In this document: piece after piece, positions 61,761 to 64,000 of the stretch
How the letters are laid out: every line of letters begins with the position of its first letter
Position numbering within the stretch: position 1 is the stretch's first letter
DNA from: Pseudomonas laurylsulfativorans
GTDB lineage: Bacteria > Pseudomonadota > Gammaproteobacteria > Pseudomonadales > Pseudomonadaceae
Length of the DNA stretch: 64,000 bases
NCBI RefSeq assembly: GCF_002906155.1
Contig: NZ_MUJK01000017.1
Location: 1-64,000, forward strand
Reading direction: 5' to 3'
Notes under the pieces: generated by a model
Database searches by the model: none
What the model was told of the DNA's origin: nothing
The model's input: the letters and a program-made list of their open reading frames with translations, nothing else
Made by a program: the position numbers and the translations under genes

Positions 61761-62696
61761 TCAGGCCGGCACTTCGTCAAGCATCAGGCGCTGACGTACC
61801 ACGTCGACGAGTTTGTCCGGCTGGAATTTGGAGAGGAAATTGTCGCAGCCAACCTTTTTGACCATCGAATCGTTGAAGCTGCCGGACAACGAGGTGTGCA
61901 GTACCACGTACAGGCCGCGAAGGCGTGGATCATTGCGAATTTCGGTGGTCAGGCGGTAGCCATCCATTTCCGGCATTTCCGCATCGGTGAAAACCATCAG
62001 CAGTTTTTCAGTCATGTCCACGCCAGTGTCGGCCCAGGCTTTGAGCATGTTCAAGGCCTTCAACCCGTCGCTGGCGATGTGCATCTTCACGCCCAACTGC
62101 CCCAGGGTATCGCGCAACTGCGCCAGGGCCACGTTCGAGTCGTCCACCAGCAGCACTTCACGGCCACGGGCGCGTTCCAGCACCGGATCTTCGAGTTTTT
62201 CGCGGGAGACTTTGGCGTTGTACGGGACAATTTCGGCCAAGACCTTTTCGACGTCGATGATTTCCACCAGTTGATCATCGACTTTGCTGATAGCCGTCAG
62301 GTAGTGCTGGCGGCCGGCACTGCTCGGTGGCGGCAGGATGGCTTCCCAGTTCATGTTGACGATCCGGTCCACGCCTCCGACCAGGAAGGCCTGGACCGAA
62401 CGGTTGTATTCGGTGACGATAATCGTGCTGCCTGGTCCCGGCACCAGCGGGCGCATGCCAATGGCCTGGGACAGGTCGATCACCGGCAGGGTCTGGCCAC
62501 GCAGGTTGACCACGCCGCACACAAAAGGATGGCGCTGCGGCATCAGCGTCAACTTTGGCAGTTGCAAGACTTCCTGTACTTTAAAGACGTTGATGGCGAA
62601 CAATTGCCGTCCGGCGAGCCGGAACATGAGAATTTCAAGGCGATTCTCACCCACCAGTTGCGTGCGTTGGTCTACCGTGTCGAGAATGCCGGCCAT
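61761..62696 (-). CDS. cheV: Chemotaxis coupling protein CheV (CheW-REC)
   Basis: 311 residues from ATG 62696, preceded by CAGGAG; the frame to 62729 is open but begins before that site. CheW-like domain (about 15-165; 'FRLAGRQLFAINVFKVQEVL', 'VVNLRGQTLPVIDLS') joined to a receiver domain (about 175-305) with acidic pair DD in LLVDDSNVAL, phospho-Asp in VFTDAEMPEMDG and Lys in the FLSKFQP segment. It links receptors to CheA and is adaptive by phosphorylation. A sigma-28 promoter lies upstream. Confidence 0.95.
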   Translation of the reverse strand: MAGILDTVDQRTQLVGENRLEILMFRLAGRQLFAINVFKVQEVLQLPKLTLMPQRHPFVCGVVNLRGQTLPVIDLSQAIGMRPLVPGPGSTIIVTEYNRSVQAFLVGGVDRIVNMNWEAILPPPSSAGRQHYLTAISKVDDQLVEIIDVEKVLAEIVPYNAKVSREKLEDPVLERARGREVLLVDDSNVALAQLRDTLGQLGVKMHIASDGLKALNMLKAWADTGVDMTEKLLMVFTDAEMPEMDGYRLTTEIRNDPRLRGLYVVLHTSLSGSFNDSMVKKVGCDNFLSKFQPDKLVDVVRQRLMLDEVPA

Positions 62697-62739
62697 CAAT
62701 GACTCCTGGTCTTGTTCGGATGAATTCACTTATAGAAGG

Positions 62740-62766
62740 TTATCGGCTGTTTTAGCCGAAGCTTGA
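62740..62766 (-). promoter_or_regulatory. FliA (sigma-28) promoter of cheV
   Basis: Minus strand TCAAGCTT (62759-62766), 11-base spacer, GCCGATAA (62740-62747). The -10 matches the flagellar consensus GCCGATAA perfectly, and the -35 is close to TAAAGTTT; 44 bases before the cheV start. Confidence 0.82.
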
Positions 62767-63159
62767 CCCCCTCTAAAATGCCACGCCCGGGCATTGATGT
62801 CAGATTAACATCATGCTTTACTGGCGCTGTGATTACATCTGCTGCACTTCTGCGCCACGCGACCACAGTTCATGTGATACGTTCCGCTGGGTAAGGGATT
62901 CCCCTATCAACAATCAGGTGCAACCTGATATTCGCAATATCCAATAGCCATTAATGTGACGCCATTCTCATTGCATGAACGGAGTCAGGCTTTTGTGTGC
63001 GATCGCAAGTAAGTGGCCAACCACCTTCTCGTGTTCCCCAGCCTGCCTGCGGGCCAGCCGAATCTCGTTCACCCGACGACTCGGCAATGCCGGGGTTGCG
63101 ACCACCCTCGTCGACACACACGATATCCCCTCATTTGATATGACGTTGTGGAGATAAGT
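62767..63159. other. Intergenic region between cheV and the Hpt-like gene
   Basis: About 390 bases. A 60-codon open frame at 62975-63157 has no ribosome site or family likeness and I do not call it a gene. The rest is non-coding; it must contain the promoter of the gene at 63160, which I could not define. Confidence 0.5.
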
Positions 63160-63630
63160 ATGCCGAACGACCGTAAAGAGTGGGCCCAGCGGCTCCCGGA
63201 GTTCCTCGTCGAGGCTGAAACACTCCTGGCTAAAACCGAGGAATGCCTGAGTCATCTGCAACTGATCAGCAATGACAAGGACGCCATCGACTGCTTGCTC
63301 AGCATACTGCTCAAGCTGGCCAACAAGGCCGATGCCCTGGCGTTGGCGGCCGTGTCTGAATTCTCTCTGCATATTCATGGCCTGCTGAATCACGCACAGA
63401 ACACCATGAGCCTGCACGACGAGGCACTGAACGCCCTGAAAGACTGCCTGACCCTGATTGCCTGGCAACTGGAACTCATCGACCAGACCACCGGACAACT
63501 CAGTCTCGACGACAGCGAGCAGGTCACCCTGATCGAAGCCTTTGCCTTTCAGGTCGGGCAAAGCCGATTTCAACCACCGGTCAACTCCAGGCCGTTCACA
63601 CTCGTGTCCTATTCGGAACGGCAGGCCTGA
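63160..63630 (+). CDS. Helical protein resembling a degenerate Hpt/CheA-P1 domain
   Basis: 156 residues from ATG 63160 (GGAGATA 5-11 bases upstream; the GTG at 63148 precedes that site). Almost wholly helical with the five-helix rhythm of a histidine phosphotransfer domain: 'FLVEAETLLAKTEECLSHLQ', then 'DCLLSILLKLANKADALALAA' where a true Hpt has xxHxxKG, and 'FSLHIHGLLNHAQ'. The phospho-accepting histidine is replaced, so it cannot take part in normal phosphotransfer. Similar inactive domains bind response regulators. Near cheV, which is suggestive only. Not recognised as a named protein. Confidence 0.6.
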   Translation: MPNDRKEWAQRLPEFLVEAETLLAKTEECLSHLQLISNDKDAIDCLLSILLKLANKADALALAAVSEFSLHIHGLLNHAQNTMSLHDEALNALKDCLTLIAWQLELIDQTTGQLSLDDSEQVTLIEAFAFQVGQSRFQPPVNSRPFTLVSYSERQA

Positions 63631-64000
63631 ACTAACTCAACTAAGCCATGTGGCGTGATTGGGTTTATCAATACCGCGCTGTAACTTGCAGGGCGTACAT
63701 GTCGCAAATAAACATTTCATAGCTATAAGCGACATCTTTCAACATCCACTTTTGCCCATCGACAATTGGGCGCCTGCCTTGGCCAGGGCGCTGCCTGGTA
63801 CCCACGACAAACCCTAGGGACAATCGGCAGTTGGCGCCGACAACAGCCAATTTGCTCCATTATGGAACCATCGTCCAAACGACTGGATTCCTGACTTTTC
63901 AGACACATATACAAACGCGACCAACGGTATCTTAAGTGCTACCATGGCGCCTGTTAGTTGGCGCCAATAAATGGCAGTGTGTTTGCAGCCGGACACAGCT
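63631..64000. other. Right-end region without a recognisable gene
   Basis: 370 bases to the window edge. Only short frames with no family likeness. GTTGGCGCC appears at about 63832-63840 and TTGGCGCCA at about 63958-63966, a small repeated motif that may belong to the promoter of a gene starting beyond the window. Confidence 0.45.

Noticed and set aside
62975..63157. 60-codon plus-strand open frame before the Hpt-like gene
   Set aside because: No Shine-Dalgarno sequence, Arg/Ser/Thr-rich random composition and no likeness to known proteins.

Overview
The window is a chromosomal segment of a fluorescent Pseudomonas (P. fluorescens group). Evidence: a PvdL-type pyoverdine chromophore synthetase with PvdS, PvdH, PvdY and an Fpv iron-release operon; PvdS-type promoters (TAAAT-N16-CGT); Pseudomonas REP hairpins between genes; an atu terpene-catabolism cluster; GC-rich coding.

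Layout. 1-260 holds tandem rRNA-type promoters firing leftwards out of the window. 393-10721 is a mixed housekeeping stretch: RhtA and LysE exporters, two small lipoproteins, TetR/SDR and DsbA-fold genes, aminopeptidase P, a cysteine desulfurase, SoxR with its operator and monooxygenase target, a VOC protein and a fluoroacetate-dehalogenase-like hydrolase. 11014-19166 is pyoverdine block 1: fpvGHJK-fpvCDEF, then an MbtH-like gene and pvdH, the last two with their own PvdS promoters. 19338-20579 is an intact IS3-family element inserted inside a REP hairpin. 20610-26100 is a two-component system divergent from a dsbD-dsbE-dsbG operon. 26152-34472 looks accessory: a hydrolase, a CS1/CblD-type pilus operon, an AT-rich fibronectin-III gene, a DNA-binding-only LuxR protein with a lux-box-like dyad in its promoter, and two relics (an IS end joined to an NRPS carrier-domain fragment). 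34503-49579 is pyoverdine block 2: pvdL, pvdS with a Fur-overlapped promoter, and pvdY. 50567-59732 is the acyclic terpene cluster atuR-atuABCDEF. The right end holds an exonuclease, ppnP, a MOSC protein, cheV with a sigma-28 promoter and a degenerate Hpt-like gene.

How it works together. Under iron starvation Fur would release pvdS and the fpv operon. PvdS then transcribes pvdH (makes diaminobutyrate), mbtH (A-domain partner), pvdL (assembles acyl-Glu-D-Tyr-Dab, the chromophore precursor) and pvdY. Fpv proteins reduce and strip iron from imported ferripyoverdine in the periplasm. No receptor (fpvA), later NRPS genes or pvdG lie in the window.

Most unusual points: a REP doublet translated in frame within FpvD; the IS placed exactly in a REP arm with a 3-bp target duplication; the lux-box dyad at the activator position of the mini-LuxR gene; the NRPS/IS relic junction beside pvdL; and SDR proteins with replaced catalytic residues.
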